Part shown: in pieces, positions 9,116 to 18,136 of the stretch
How positions within the stretch are numbered: position 1 is the first letter of the stretch
Layout of the letters: every line of letters begins with the position of its first letter
Origin: Acinetobacter pecorum
GTDB taxonomy: Bacteria; Pseudomonadota; Gammaproteobacteria; Pseudomonadales; Moraxellaceae
Reading direction: 5' to 3'
Length of the DNA stretch: 64,000 nt
Assembly (NCBI RefSeq): GCF_014837015.1
Contig: NZ_JACSPT010000009.1
Location: 16,544 to 80,543 of the forward strand
Program-made: the position numbers and the translations under genes
The notes under the pieces: model-generated
The model's input: only the letters and a program-made list of their open reading frames with translations
Told to the model about the DNA's origin: nothing
Databases searched by the model: none

Positions 9116-9844
9116 ATGAAATCAACATTAAAAGTATTATCTCTTGCTTTATTGGGCGCTGCATCTTCTTTTACTTTTGCTGAGGAACCGGCTGCTGAAC
9201 ATACGGTATCTGGAAATATCAGCGTACTTTCAAGCTATAACCTGCGTGGTATTACCAATACGCCAGAAAATAAGGGTGCTACTTTACAGGGGGGACTGGA
9301 CTATAACCATGCTTCTGGTTTCTATGCAGGCTGGTGGGGTTCGACATTAGACTATGGTGATGATTTGCCAAATGCCTTTGAAAATGATTTTTACGCGGGC
9401 TATAACGGTTCAATCAATGAAGACTGGGGTTATACAGCGGGTTTAACTTATTATTACTATTATGATATTGGCAATACAGGCTCAAATGGTTTTGAAACCA
9501 TGCTGGGTCTGACGTACAAAGATTTTGGTGTGACTGCTCAAACATTGCTTGAAGATCTTGATTGGGGTAATGCAGGGGATACTTATCTTAAAGGCACCTA
9601 TAGCTATGCACTGCCAAAAGATTTTAGTCTGGATACTGCACTTGGCCTATATATTTATGCCAAAGATGGCGACATAAAAGGAACAGAAAACAGTTTCGGT
9701 TTCCGTCATTTCGATATCGGTCTAAGCAAGCCACTTGCTGATACAGGCATCACCGCCAGCATGAATTATATTTTTGGTGGTTATAACCGTTTTGAAGATA
9801 AACAGAAAAATAAAGTGGTATTAGGACTAGGCTACAGCTTCTAA
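9116..9844 (+). CDS. TorF family putative porin
   Basis: Outer membrane beta-barrel protein of the TorF/TIGR02001 type. A signal peptide occupies about residues 1-22 (cleavage near TFAEEP). The mature protein begins with the family block VSGNISVLSSYNLRGITNTPENKGATLQGGLDYNHASGFYAGWWGS and ends in an aromatic-terminated strand, VVLGLGYSF, as expected for an outer membrane barrel. The 242 residues are usual for the family. Function is poorly known; members are proposed to be porins for small solutes. GGGGGAG lies 8 bases before the ATG. The upstream sigma-54 promoter suggests nitrogen- or carbon-source-dependent expression (inference). Confidence 0.85.
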   Translation: MKSTLKVLSLALLGAASSFTFAEEPAAEHTVSGNISVLSSYNLRGITNTPENKGATLQGGLDYNHASGFYAGWWGSTLDYGDDLPNAFENDFYAGYNGSINEDWGYTAGLTYYYYYDIGNTGSNGFETMLGLTYKDFGVTAQTLLEDLDWGNAGDTYLKGTYSYALPKDFSLDTALGLYIYAKDGDIKGTENSFGFRHFDIGLSKPLADTGITASMNYIFGGYNRFEDKQKNKVVLGLGYSF

Positions 9845-9856
9845 TCTTTGGTGTTT

Positions 9857-9885
9857 AAAAAAGGCGATCTCAGGTCGCCTTTTTT
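9857..9885. terminator. Bidirectional intrinsic terminator
   Basis: AAGGCGA...TCGCCTT stem with a 7-base loop, A-run on the left and T-run on the right. Shared by the torF-type gene (+) and comM (-). Confidence 0.9.
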
Positions 9886-9891
9886 AATATT

Positions 9892-11382
9892 CTAAATCTG
9901 CTGCTGCCCGCGATAAGATAAAGCCTCCGACAGATGCTGGCTTTGGATATCGGGACTTTGATGCAAATCGGCAATGGTACGTGCGACACGCAAGACCCGA
10001 TGATAGCCTCGGGCTGACAAATTTAATTTTTGCTGCGCCAGTTCAAGCATATTCTGAGCAGACTGATCTAATGCGGCATATTGCTCTAGCTGCTTCGGAC
10101 TCAGACTCATATTCAAGGTGTTTTGCCGTTGCATCTGAATTTCATAAGCGGCAATGACGCGTTGTCTGACCGTTTCCGAGTTTTCTGTAGGTCTATTGTC
10201 CTGTAACTCATGCGCCTGTAATGGCGGTACATCAATATGCAAATCAATCCGGTCCAGCAGGGGGCCTGAGATCCGGTTCTGATAACGCTTAATACTTTCA
10301 GGCGAACATTGACAGCGGATATCCTGATTAAAGGCATAGCCACATGGGCATGGATTCATAGCAGCCACCAACTGGAAATTGGCGGGAAAAGTAATCTGGC
10401 GTGATGCCCGGGAAATGACAATTTCCTTTGCCTCCAAAGGCTGCCGTAAGACTTCCAGAACTTTGCGGTCGAATTCAGGCAGTTCGTCCAGAAATAAAAC
10501 CCCTAAATGCGCCAGGGTAATTTCTCCTGGCTTGGGATGTGAACCACCACCGACCAGTGCCACGGCAGAAGCAGTATGATGCGGAGCCCGAAACGGGCGT
10601 TGCCCAAAAGGATGATTGGCATTCGCCACTGAATAGATACTGGCGACTTCCAGATTTTCCTGGGTCTTTAAAGGCGGTAAAATACTGGCCAATCGGGAGG
10701 CCAGCAAAGTCTTGCCTGTTCCAGGCGGACCACGAAACAGCAGGGAATGACCACCTGCTGCAGCAATTTCTAAAGCACGTCGTGGTCGTAATTGTCCTTT
10801 TACATCCGCAAGATCAAACTTATAAAAATGGTCTGTAGCAAGTGAACCGGATTCTATCTGCTGCAAGGACTGTGTCTGGGAAAGATGTTCACACACCTCT
10901 TTCAGATGATTGGCTGCGAAGACTTTAAAATCAGGGAGCTGACAGGCTTCCTGGGCATTTGGGCCAGGCAGGATCAGTTGATGCTGATCACTCTGACAGG
11001 CAATCGCAATACTCAGGGTTCCACTGACCGGACGTAATTGACCATCAAGGGCCAATTCTCCAATAAATTCAAGATGCTCGGTGCAATCTTCTGGGAGCTG
11101 GCCTGAAGCCACTAAAATGCCTAAAGCAATCGGTAAGTCCAGACGTGAGCCATCTTTTGGCAGATCTGCTGGCGCCAGATTAATGGTGAGACGTTTGGTG
11201 GGGAATTGAAAGCCGCTATTTAAAATAGCCGACCGTACCCGGTCTTTACTTTCCCGTACTGCTGCTTCTGGAAGCCCCACAATAGTGAGTGAAGGCATGC
11301 CCGAACTGACATGAACCTCGACTTCTATTAAAGGTGCATGCAGGCCAAGCAAGCCTCGCGTATAAATTTTGGCAAAAGACAT
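9892..11382 (-). CDS. comM: YifB/ComM family Mg-chelatase-like AAA+ ATPase
   Basis: AAA+ hexameric helicase; ComM drives branch migration of incoming DNA during natural transformation in Vibrio and Acinetobacter. The N-terminal Lon-protease-like S16 fold covers about residues 1-170 (VHVSSGMPSLTIVGLPEAAVRESKDRVRSAI). Walker A GPPGTGKT is near residue 222, Walker B LFLDELPEF near 295, and a four-Cys zinc site is in the insert NPCPCGY...CQC. The C-terminal Mg-chelatase helical domain ends SEALSYRG. The 496 residues fit the family. It is downstream of ubiK on the same strand (66 bases). Natural competence of the host is plausible but not shown by this gene alone, since the family is also widespread in non-competent bacteria. 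Confidence 0.92.
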   Translation of the reverse strand: MSFAKIYTRGLLGLHAPLIEVEVHVSSGMPSLTIVGLPEAAVRESKDRVRSAILNSGFQFPTKRLTINLAPADLPKDGSRLDLPIALGILVASGQLPEDCTEHLEFIGELALDGQLRPVSGTLSIAIACQSDQHQLILPGPNAQEACQLPDFKVFAANHLKEVCEHLSQTQSLQQIESGSLATDHFYKFDLADVKGQLRPRRALEIAAAGGHSLLFRGPPGTGKTLLASRLASILPPLKTQENLEVASIYSVANANHPFGQRPFRAPHHTASAVALVGGGSHPKPGEITLAHLGVLFLDELPEFDRKVLEVLRQPLEAKEIVISRASRQITFPANFQLVAAMNPCPCGYAFNQDIRCQCSPESIKRYQNRISGPLLDRIDLHIDVPPLQAHELQDNRPTENSETVRQRVIAAYEIQMQRQNTLNMSLSPKQLEQYAALDQSAQNMLELAQQKLNLSARGYHRVLRVARTIADLHQSPDIQSQHLSEALSYRGQQQI

Positions 11383-11448
11383 TATTGTTGTTCCAATTTG
11401 GTGCGTTATTTTTATAAGTCTGGTGTCTTTTTTGCACTGTACTTGTGC

Positions 11449-11676
11449 TTATTTTTTGTTCGAAATCTTTTCTTCTAGTGCCTCAACCTGTTTGAGCAAT
11501 TCATCCAGACGATAATTGGCTTTATTTAGGGCAGTGCGTTGACGTTCAATTTCTTCTTTAGACACCAGATCCATTTTAGCCACAGCTTCATTTAACAGGG
11601 CACGGAGATTATGTTCCAAATCTTTCTTAGGTTGTTCGACTTGCTGCATAATTGCTTGTAATAAGGTTTCAATCAT
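11449..11676 (-). CDS. ubiK: Ubiquinone biosynthesis accessory factor UbiK
   Basis: Small coiled-coil protein (DUF526/BMFP family) that works with UbiJ in the Ubi metabolon for aerobic ubiquinone synthesis. The start MIETLLQAIMQQVEQPKKDLEHNLRALLNEAVAKMDLVSKEEIERQRTAL matches the family, with the typical MDLVSxEE hinge followed by a trimeric coiled coil (about residues 40-75). I place the start at 11676 because family members begin at this Met. In-frame starts at 11718, 11694 and 11688 would add up to 14 residues, and none has a good Shine-Dalgarno, so the start is uncertain. It is divergent from glnK. Confidence 0.85.
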   Translation of the reverse strand: MIETLLQAIMQQVEQPKKDLEHNLRALLNEAVAKMDLVSKEEIERQRTALNKANYRLDELLKQVEALEEKISNKK

Positions 11677-11710
11677 CGTCTGATCCATTGCCATAGAAAG
11701 GAGCGCACAG

Positions 11711-11725
11711 TTTAGCATTGCTAAA
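11711..11725. repeat. Perfect inverted repeat in the ubiK-glnK divergent region
   Basis: TTTAGC-ATT-GCTAAA, a 6-bp dyad lying just upstream of the chosen ubiK start. It could be an operator for ubiK or a distal site for glnK; no regulator can be named. Confidence 0.35.
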
Positions 11726-11896
11726 ATGCAGACTATAGTATTTCAGATAAAATATAGACTTATTCGGGCAGAGATATTGTAAAAATCCACATAAAAAATG
11801 TCTATTTTTTGAAGATTCAAGGACTTTATAAGTATAAAATAAGGTATAAATAGACCACATGCCGAGCTTTCTAATTTCCCCCGACCTTAGGGATCT

Positions 11897-11912
11897 TGGC
11901 ATGAAATTTGAA
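11897..11912 (+). promoter_or_regulatory. Sigma-54-like promoter of glnK-amtB
   Basis: TGGCATGAAATTTGAA fits TGGCAYRNNNNTTGCW except that the C of the -12 TTGC is A. Predicted start is near 11923, 31 bases before glnK. glnK-amtB operons of gamma-proteobacteria are classically NtrC/sigma-54 dependent, which supports the call. No clear NtrC dyad was seen upstream. Confidence 0.55.
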
Positions 11913-11917
11913 CGTAA

Positions 11918-12292
<375 letters not shown>

Positions 12293-12350
12293 CTTGGCAC
12301 GAAGTTTGCTGGGTACCTAATAACTCACAAAAACTTGGTTGGGGGATACG

Positions 12351-13763
12351 ATGAAAAAAATGCTACTCGCGTTCGGCATGGCCGGCGCTCTTTTTGGTGG
12401 TTCTGTTGCATGGGCTGAAGAAGCTGCAACAGCAACAATACCAACAGAAGAAATTGTGCTTGTTGAAGAAGCAGGCGATACAACACTAAATACAACAGAG
12501 ACTACAGCAGTCATTGCTGAAGCAGCGCCAGTCGAAGCCGTAATACCTGCAGAAGAAGAACCAACGCTAGATACTGGTGATACCGCCTGGATTTTAACCT
12601 CGACCGCTCTGGTTTTATTGATGACCATTCCTGGTTTGGCGCTATTTTATGGCGGTATGGTCCGCAAGAAAAATGTCCTGGCGACCATGGCACATAGCTT
12701 TGTTGCTGCTACAGTGGTCAGTATTGCCTGGGTCATTATTGGTTATACCCTCGCTTTCGGGGAAGGTAACGCCTTTATAGGTAGCCTGGATAAATTCATG
12801 TTAGCGGGAATCACCACAGAAGCACTTTCGGGCACGATTCCTGAAATCCTATTCGTGATTTTCCAAATGACTTTTGCCATTATTACGGTTGCCATCATCA
12901 GCGGTTCGATTGCAGAACGTATGAAATTTGGTGCTTTCGTTGCTTTCATCGCACTTTGGGTGGTGATTGTCTATGCCCCAATTACCCACTGGGTGTGGGG
13001 TGGCGGCTGGTTAGGTAACGATGGCGCGCTTGATTTTGCTGGTGGTACAGTCGTACATATCAACTCGGGTGTTGCTGGTCTGGTAGCGGCATATATGCTG
13101 GGCAAACGTATGGGCTTGGGCCGTGAATCTATGGCACCACATAACCTGACCCTTACAGTGATCGGAGCATCTTTGCTCTGGGTGGGCTGGTTCGGTTTCA
13201 ATGGTGGTTCTGCATTAGGTGCAAACGGTTCTGCAGGCTATGCCTTGATCGTGACTCAAGTGGCAGCAGCAGCAGCAGCTATCTCTTGGTTAATCACTGA
13301 AAAACTGGTGCGTGGTAAAGCTTCTGTACTGGGTGGCGTATCAGGTGCAGTTGCAGGTCTGGTCGTGATTACTCCTGCTGCAGGTTTTGTGACCGTAGGC
13401 GGTGCGCTGGCGATGGGTCTGATCGGTGGTGTGGTGTGTTTCTGGGGGATTACAGCACTGAAACGCGCATTGAAAGCCGATGACTCTTTGGATGCTTTTG
13501 GCCTGCATGGCGTAGGTGGTATTGTAGGTGCGATTTTAACAGCCTTCTTTGCCAGCGAATTCATCATGGGTGACAATGCCCCTGCCAATGTCATGCATCA
13601 GCTTTGGGTGCAAGTGGAAGGTGTGTTGGCGACAATTGCTTACTCTGCGATCATGACCTTCATTATCCTCAAAGTCATTGACTTGATCATTGGAATCCGT
13701 GTGACATCTGATGATGAGCGTATGGGACTGGATTTGAGCCAACATGGCGAACGTGTCGAATAA
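12351..13763 (+). CDS. amtB: Ammonium transporter AmtB
   Basis: Inner-membrane ammonium channel. It has a cleavable signal peptide (MKKMLLAFGMAGALFGGSVAWA), as in E. coli AmtB, then an acidic Glu/Ala/Thr-rich periplasmic segment of about 50 residues, then TM1 at TAWILTSTALVLLMTIPG. The pore His pair lies in APITHWVWGGGWL and DAFGLHGVGGIVG, and the Amt signature is DFAGGTVVHINSGVAGL. The C-terminal cytoplasmic tail DDERMGLDLSQHGERVE is the GlnK-interacting region. The ATG at 12351 has GGGGGA 5 bases upstream; the in-frame TTG at 12339 is rejected. Length is 470 residues, longer than E. coli because of the acidic N-terminal segment. It ends in an intrinsic terminator. Confidence 0.97.
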   Translation: MKKMLLAFGMAGALFGGSVAWAEEAATATIPTEEIVLVEEAGDTTLNTTETTAVIAEAAPVEAVIPAEEEPTLDTGDTAWILTSTALVLLMTIPGLALFYGGMVRKKNVLATMAHSFVAATVVSIAWVIIGYTLAFGEGNAFIGSLDKFMLAGITTEALSGTIPEILFVIFQMTFAIITVAIISGSIAERMKFGAFVAFIALWVVIVYAPITHWVWGGGWLGNDGALDFAGGTVVHINSGVAGLVAAYMLGKRMGLGRESMAPHNLTLTVIGASLLWVGWFGFNGGSALGANGSAGYALIVTQVAAAAAAISWLITEKLVRGKASVLGGVSGAVAGLVVITPAAGFVTVGGALAMGLIGGVVCFWGITALKRALKADDSLDAFGLHGVGGIVGAILTAFFASEFIMGDNAPANVMHQLWVQVEGVLATIAYSAIMTFIILKVIDLIIGIRVTSDDERMGLDLSQHGERVE

Positions 13764-13797
13764 TAATAACTATCTCATAATCAATATATAGTGTAAA

Positions 13798-13822
13798 ACG
13801 GCCCGAATGGGCTGTTTTTTTT
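13798..13822 (+). terminator. Intrinsic terminator of glnK-amtB
   Basis: ACGGCCC-GAAT-GGGCTGT stem (one G-T pair) followed by a T-run. Confidence 0.85.
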
Positions 13823-13903
13823 CTATATGTTGCGTAAAGCTCTACAAAGTTTGTAATTTTTGCTACACTCGGAAATCATCTGGATTTGCTCAATTAAACC
13901 GCT

Positions 13904-14368
13904 ATGCATTGCCCATTTTGCAATACTGCAGACAGTAAAGTGATTGATTCACGCCTGGCAGCTGAAGGCTGTCAGATTCGTCGTCGTCGTGAATGTGTCA
14001 GTTGTAATGAACGCTTCACTACCTTTGAAAGTTATGAAGTGGTGATGCCACGTGTCATCAAGTCAGATGGCAAGAATGAGCCTTTTGATGAAGCCAAACT
14101 ACGTCGCTCCCTGATGCATGCCTTGCAAAAACGCCCGGTGACCCAGGAACAGATTGAAACCGTGCTAAGTGATATCCAGCTACAGATTCGCCGTCTGGGG
14201 GAGCGTGACGTGAAATCACGTACCATCGGTGAAATCGTGATGCAGTCTTTATTTGCTCTGGATCATGTTGCCTATGTACGTTTCGCTTCGGTTTATCAGG
14301 ATTTTCAGGATGTCGAAGCTTTTCGTCATCAGATTGAACAGATGCAACAACGAGAATTACACGAATAA
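13904..14368 (+). CDS. nrdR: Transcriptional repressor NrdR
   Basis: Represses ribonucleotide reductase genes in response to dATP/ATP. The N-terminal zinc ribbon has Cys pairs CPFC (residues 3-6) and CVSC (31-34) with the arginine cluster [10 protein letters not shown]. It is followed by the ATP-cone domain beginning [20 protein letters not shown] (about residues 49-139). 154 residues, normal. It is first of a tight cluster: ribD starts 2 bases after its stop, then the methyltransferase overlaps ribD by 4, then ribE. nrdR-ribD linkage is common in proteobacteria. Confidence 0.96.
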   Translation: MHCPFCNTADSKVIDSRLAAEGCQIRRRRECVSCNERFTTFESYEVVMPRVIKSDGKNEPFDEAKLRRSLMHALQKRPVTQEQIETVLSDIQLQIRRLGERDVKSRTIGEIVMQSLFALDHVAYVRFASVYQDFQDVEAFRHQIEQMQQRELHE

Positions 14369-14370
14369 AC

Positions 14371-15459
14371 ATGGCTGAATTGAATCAAGATCGAATCTGG
14401 ATGCAGCGTGCCATTGAATTGGCTCGTCAGGGGCAATATTCCACCAAACCGAATCCGAATGTCGGCTGTGTCATTGTTAAGGATGGCATCGTGATTGGTG
14501 AAGGCTTTCATCCCCAAGCCGGTCAGCCACATGCTGAAGTCTTTGCGCTGCGTCAGGCCGGTGAACAGGCACGTGGTGCAACCGCTTATGTGACTTTAGA
14601 ACCTTGTGCGCATTATGGCCGGACACCGCCTTGTGCCAAAGGCTTGGTTGAGGCAGGCGTGGCAAAAGTTATTGTTGCCTGTCCTGATCCCAATCCGCTG
14701 GTGGCCGGCAAGGGTGTACAGATCCTGAAAGATGCCGGGATCGAAGTCAAGGTTGGTATTTGTGAAGATGAAGCGCATCAGCTGAATCAAGGTTTCCTGA
14801 AGGCTATGGCAACCGGCCAACCTTATGTGCGTTTAAAAATTGCCTCAAGCCTGGATGGCCGTACCGCGATGGCATCGGGTGAATCAAAATGGATTACCGG
14901 TGTGGAAGCACGTCAGGATGTACAGCACTGGCGTGCGATTTCAGGCGCGGTGATCACCGGGATTGATACGGTTCTTGCGGATGACTGTGAACTGAATGTG
15001 CGTCAACTGGACGGGATTGAAGATATCAAGACCGTGGTGCAACCAAAACGGATTATTCTGGACCGTCAGGGGCGTTTACCACTCAACGCAAAAATTTTAG
15101 CGCAAGCCGACACCGTGATGGTGATGGGGCCATTTCGTCAGGAGCTTGCAGAACTGGGTGTGCTACACTTGCCGGTACAGCCTTTAGCAGAATTATTAAA
15201 GCAACTGGTTCAGCAACATCAGATTTACGATGTGTTGGTGGAAGCAGGAGCCACTTTATCTACGGCATTTTTACAACAAAAATTGGTTGATGAACTGATC
15301 AGTTACGTTGCACCAACCCTATTAGGCCAGTCTGCGCGTACCATGTTTAATGCAGAATTCAGCCGTATGGCCGAACAACTCCGATTTAAGCTGCGCGATG
15401 TGACTCTCTTGGGTGATGACGTGCGCTTCAGGCTAATTCCTTTTCAAGAGACACTATGA
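14371..15459 (+). CDS. ribD: Bifunctional riboflavin biosynthesis deaminase/reductase
   Basis: Second and third steps of riboflavin synthesis: deamination of the pyrimidine intermediate and reduction of its ribose side chain. The N-terminal deaminase carries the zinc site HAEVFAL and PCAHYGRTPPC (residues about 50-90). The C-terminal reductase starts near 150 with YVRLKIASSLDGRTAMASGESKWITG. 362 residues, standard. It is coupled upstream to nrdR (2-base gap), and its stop overlaps the start of the methyltransferase gene (ATGA), so the two are probably translated together. No FMN riboswitch is seen at this locus. Confidence 0.96.
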   Translation: MAELNQDRIWMQRAIELARQGQYSTKPNPNVGCVIVKDGIVIGEGFHPQAGQPHAEVFALRQAGEQARGATAYVTLEPCAHYGRTPPCAKGLVEAGVAKVIVACPDPNPLVAGKGVQILKDAGIEVKVGICEDEAHQLNQGFLKAMATGQPYVRLKIASSLDGRTAMASGESKWITGVEARQDVQHWRAISGAVITGIDTVLADDCELNVRQLDGIEDIKTVVQPKRIILDRQGRLPLNAKILAQADTVMVMGPFRQELAELGVLHLPVQPLAELLKQLVQQHQIYDVLVEAGATLSTAFLQQKLVDELISYVAPTLLGQSARTMFNAEFSRMAEQLRFKLRDVTLLGDDVRFRLIPFQETL

Positions 15460-16748
15460 GTTCAGAGCCTACGGTTTATCATAAACGTCGCCATGCGGCG
15501 CGTACCACCGATGAATATCTTTTCCATCAACTGGTTCCTTATCTGGGCAATAAGCGCCGTTTACTGCATTTGATTCTGGAAGCTCTGGAGAGTACAGGAA
15601 CCCTGAAACGTAGCGATGGTCGTGCGCCAATCTTTGCTGATTTTTTTGCCGGTTCAGGTGTGGTTTCACGTTTGGCCCGCCAGAATGGTTATCGCGTGAT
15701 TGCCAATGACTGGGAACCGTATAGCCATGCACTGAATCATGCGGTACTGGCCTGTACGGAAGCACCGGCATTTAAAGAGTTGGGTGGCTATCAGAAAGCC
15801 ATTGACTACCTGAACCGTCTGCCTGAAGTCAAAGGCTGGGTCACGCACAACCTCTGTCCACGTAATGATGAAATCTATGATCCAGCCCGTGACCGTTTGT
15901 TCTTCAAACGCCGTAACGGCATGCGTATTGATGCGATTCGCCAGCAGATTGCCGCCTGGCAGGCCCAAGGTGCAATTGATGATGTGGAAATGTCTGCCTT
16001 GCTGGCCCCTTTGCTGTATTCAGCCAGTTTTGTCAGCAATACGTCTGGTGTTTTCAAAAGCTTCCACCATGGCTGGGGCGGGAAAACCCAAACTGCGCTG
16101 GAACGGATTGAATCATTGCTGTGGCTGACCCCAAGCCGTTTTTGCGAGTCGGATCAGAAAAAGGGAATGGCCGCAGAAATGTGGTGTGTCGATGCCCAGC
16201 ATCTGGCCAACCAGATGAGCGGCTTTGAAGTGGATGTGGCCTATCTGGATCCGCCATATAATCAGCATGCGTATAGCAGTAATTATCATGTGTTGAATGC
16301 ATTGACCTTATGGGATCAGGTCGATTTGCCAACCCCGGACACCAAAGGCTTTAAGAGTGGGATTGACCGGGCATGGCGCAAAGAGCGTCCGAGCCAGTAC
16401 AACTCCTCTAAATATGCCAAAGAAGCCTATGAGAGCCTGCTGGCCACCATCAATGCGCGCTTTATTCTGACCAGTTATTCAACCGACGGGAATATCAGCG
16501 CCACCGATTTATTACAGGCCAACCTGAAACGTGGCCGGGTCAGCTTGCTGACCCAGGATGTACCGCGTTATCGTGTTAGTAAACAGCGTCAGTCCGAACG
16601 TGCCCGCGTACTGGAATTTATTGTGATTACCGATACCCACGCCAAGTCGGGTCCGCCAATCCGCCAGTTACTCAGCCAGCTGCATCATTATGCAGAATTG
16701 GGCGGTGTGGATACGACCGGCGTTAGTACCCAGTTGGCACTCTGGTAA
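15456..16748 (+). CDS. Solitary D12-class DNA adenine methyltransferase
   Basis: SAM-dependent N6-adenine DNA methyltransferase. The alpha-type (D12) order is visible: LVPYLGNKRRLLHLIL near residue 25, SAM motif FADFFAGSGVVSR near 57-70, and the catalytic DPPYNQH near 264. At 430 residues it is longer than Dam. No restriction endonuclease or specificity gene is next to it, so it is an orphan enzyme. It overlaps ribD by 4 bases and is followed 22 bases later by ribE, so it sits inside the riboflavin operon. From memory, A. baumannii A1S_0222 (AamA, reported to methylate GAATTC) is a solitary adenine methyltransferase; equivalence is an inference from domain type and genus, and target specificity is not readable from the sequence. 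Confidence 0.88.
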   Translation: MSSEPTVYHKRRHAARTTDEYLFHQLVPYLGNKRRLLHLILEALESTGTLKRSDGRAPIFADFFAGSGVVSRLARQNGYRVIANDWEPYSHALNHAVLACTEAPAFKELGGYQKAIDYLNRLPEVKGWVTHNLCPRNDEIYDPARDRLFFKRRNGMRIDAIRQQIAAWQAQGAIDDVEMSALLAPLLYSASFVSNTSGVFKSFHHGWGGKTQTALERIESLLWLTPSRFCESDQKKGMAAEMWCVDAQHLANQMSGFEVDVAYLDPPYNQHAYSSNYHVLNALTLWDQVDLPTPDTKGFKSGIDRAWRKERPSQYNSSKYAKEAYESLLATINARFILTSYSTDGNISATDLLQANLKRGRVSLLTQDVPRYRVSKQRQSERARVLEFIVITDTHAKSGPPIRQLLSQLHHYAELGGVDTTGVSTQLALW

Positions 16749-16770
16749 AAGAATTGAAAAGGAAATAAAA

Positions 16771-17430
16771 ATGTTTACAGGTATTATCGAAAGCCTCGGC
16801 AAAGTTGAAAGTCTGCAAAGCGTTGGCGGTGATGTACGTTTGCGGATTCAGACTGATCTGGACATGTCCGATGTACATCTGGGTGATTCTATTGCGACCA
16901 ATGGTATCTGCCTGACCGTGATCGACTGGGGCGAGAACTGGTATGCGGCTGATGTTTCCCGTGAAAGCCTGAACCGGACTACACTGGGTAACTGGAAAGC
17001 AGGCCAGCCTGTCAATGTCGAAAAAGCCATGCTGCCGACCACACGTTTTGGTGGTCATATTGTGTCAGGTCATGTGGATGCAGTCGGCGAAATCACGCTG
17101 GTTCGCGAAGACGCCCGCTCGATTTATTATGAAGTGACGGCACCGGCCGAAATTGCCAAATATCTGGCAGAAAAAGGCTCGGTTACAGTCGACGGCATCA
17201 GTCTGACGATTAATCATTTGCGTGGCAGTATCATTAGTCTCAACCTGATTCCGCATACAGCGGAGCGGACCAATATCGGTACCTGGAAGGTGGGAACCAA
17301 GGTCAACCTGGAAGTTGATGTGCTGGCACGTTATATCGAACGTTTATTGCTGGGTGATAAAGCAGCTGAAACCACTGAACAATCGAAAATCAGCATGGAT
17401 TTTCTAGCTGAAAACGGTTTCTTAAAATAA
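16771..17430 (+). CDS. ribE: Riboflavin synthase alpha subunit
   Basis: Dismutates two 6,7-dimethyl-8-ribityllumazine molecules into riboflavin. Two tandem lumazine-binding repeats are present: the first starts MFTGIIESLGKVESL and contains SIATNGICLTV; the second starts GGHIVSGHVDAVGEI and contains GSVTVDGISLTI. The active N-terminus MFTGI requires the start at 16771, which has AAAGGA 7 bases upstream. The frame extends back to 16690 within the methyltransferase gene, but those residues are not family-like. 219 residues. It is the last gene of the nrdR-ribD-methyltransferase-ribE cluster. The enzyme is called RibE here and RibC in some nomenclatures. Confidence 0.96.
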   Translation: MFTGIIESLGKVESLQSVGGDVRLRIQTDLDMSDVHLGDSIATNGICLTVIDWGENWYAADVSRESLNRTTLGNWKAGQPVNVEKAMLPTTRFGGHIVSGHVDAVGEITLVREDARSIYYEVTAPAEIAKYLAEKGSVTVDGISLTINHLRGSIISLNLIPHTAERTNIGTWKVGTKVNLEVDVLARYIERLLLGDKAAETTEQSKISMDFLAENGFLK

Positions 17431-17539
17431 GAAAAATGTTGATTTACTGAACAGTCTGATTGAAAAATTAGACTGTTTTTTTATTTTTCGGGATAATCAG
17501 CAGTTCAACTTGCAAATATTGCCTGGGTGGACGGGTCGA

Positions 17540-18085
17540 ATGCTCGATTTTTTACTTAACTTGGAACAGTCATTGCCGCTATTGCTCGATCAATACGGGG
17601 TATGGATTTATGCAATTCTGTTTCTGGTGATTTTTGCAGAAACCGGTTCTGTATTCTTCTTTTTTCTGCCGGGTGACAGCTTGTTACTGGCTGTGGGAGC
17701 GTTATGCGCCAGCAGTGATATCGTGACCTTGCATTCCATGGGGCTGTTGCTATTTACTGCTACAGTGCTGGGTTATAGCGTGAATTATTACACTGGGAAA
17801 GTTCTTGGTTTAAAATATTTCAATCAGCATTCACGTTTTTTTAAGCCAGAATATATGGTGAAAACCAATCACTATTTTATGAAACATGGTGGTAAAACTA
17901 TCGTTATTGCGCGTTTTATTCCCTTTGTTCGCTCATTTGGCCCTTTTGCTGCAGGATCCGCCCATATGAGTTTTGCCACATTCAGCTTCTATAATATTGT
18001 GGGGGGTATACTCTGGATTGGCACTTTATTAAGTATTGGTTATCTGCTCGGAAATGCCGCTTTTATGCTGGCCGACTTTTTCTAG
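17540..18085 (+). CDS. DedA family membrane protein
   Basis: Inner-membrane protein of the DedA/VTT family, whose members are lipid (undecaprenyl-phosphate or phospholipid) flippases or transporters and affect envelope homeostasis, cationic antimicrobial peptide resistance and pH tolerance. Family marks are ETGSVFFFFLPGDSLLLAVGAL (the conserved E and F-LPG), YYTGKVLG, and the R-x-x-PxxR motif ARFIPFVRSFGPFAAGSAHM with the essential arginines. I chose the ATG at 17540 (MLDFLLNLEQ), 181 residues. The upstream TTG at 17510 lacks support. Which paralogue it is cannot be told. It ends in an intrinsic terminator. Confidence 0.88.
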   Translation: MLDFLLNLEQSLPLLLDQYGVWIYAILFLVIFAETGSVFFFFLPGDSLLLAVGALCASSDIVTLHSMGLLLFTATVLGYSVNYYTGKVLGLKYFNQHSRFFKPEYMVKTNHYFMKHGGKTIVIARFIPFVRSFGPFAAGSAHMSFATFSFYNIVGGILWIGTLLSIGYLLGNAAFMLADFF

Positions 18086-18095
18086 GATAAAACTA

Positions 18096-18121
18096 AAAAA
18101 GCCCGAATGTTCGGGCTTTTT
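18096..18121. terminator. Bidirectional intrinsic terminator
   Basis: AAAAAGCCCGA-ATGT-TCGGGCTTTTT between the dedA-type gene (+) and the coiled-coil protein gene (-). Confidence 0.9.
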
Positions 18122-18136
18122 ATGTGAAAGGATGAT

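Noticed and set aside
13256..13594. Long minus-strand open frames inside amtB and other strong genes
   Set aside because: Mirror frames of well-conserved coding sequence, with no ribosome sites or family similarity.
15456..16748. A restriction-modification or other defence system around the methyltransferase
   Set aside because: Neighbours are ribD and ribE; no endonuclease, specificity subunit or other defence gene is present.
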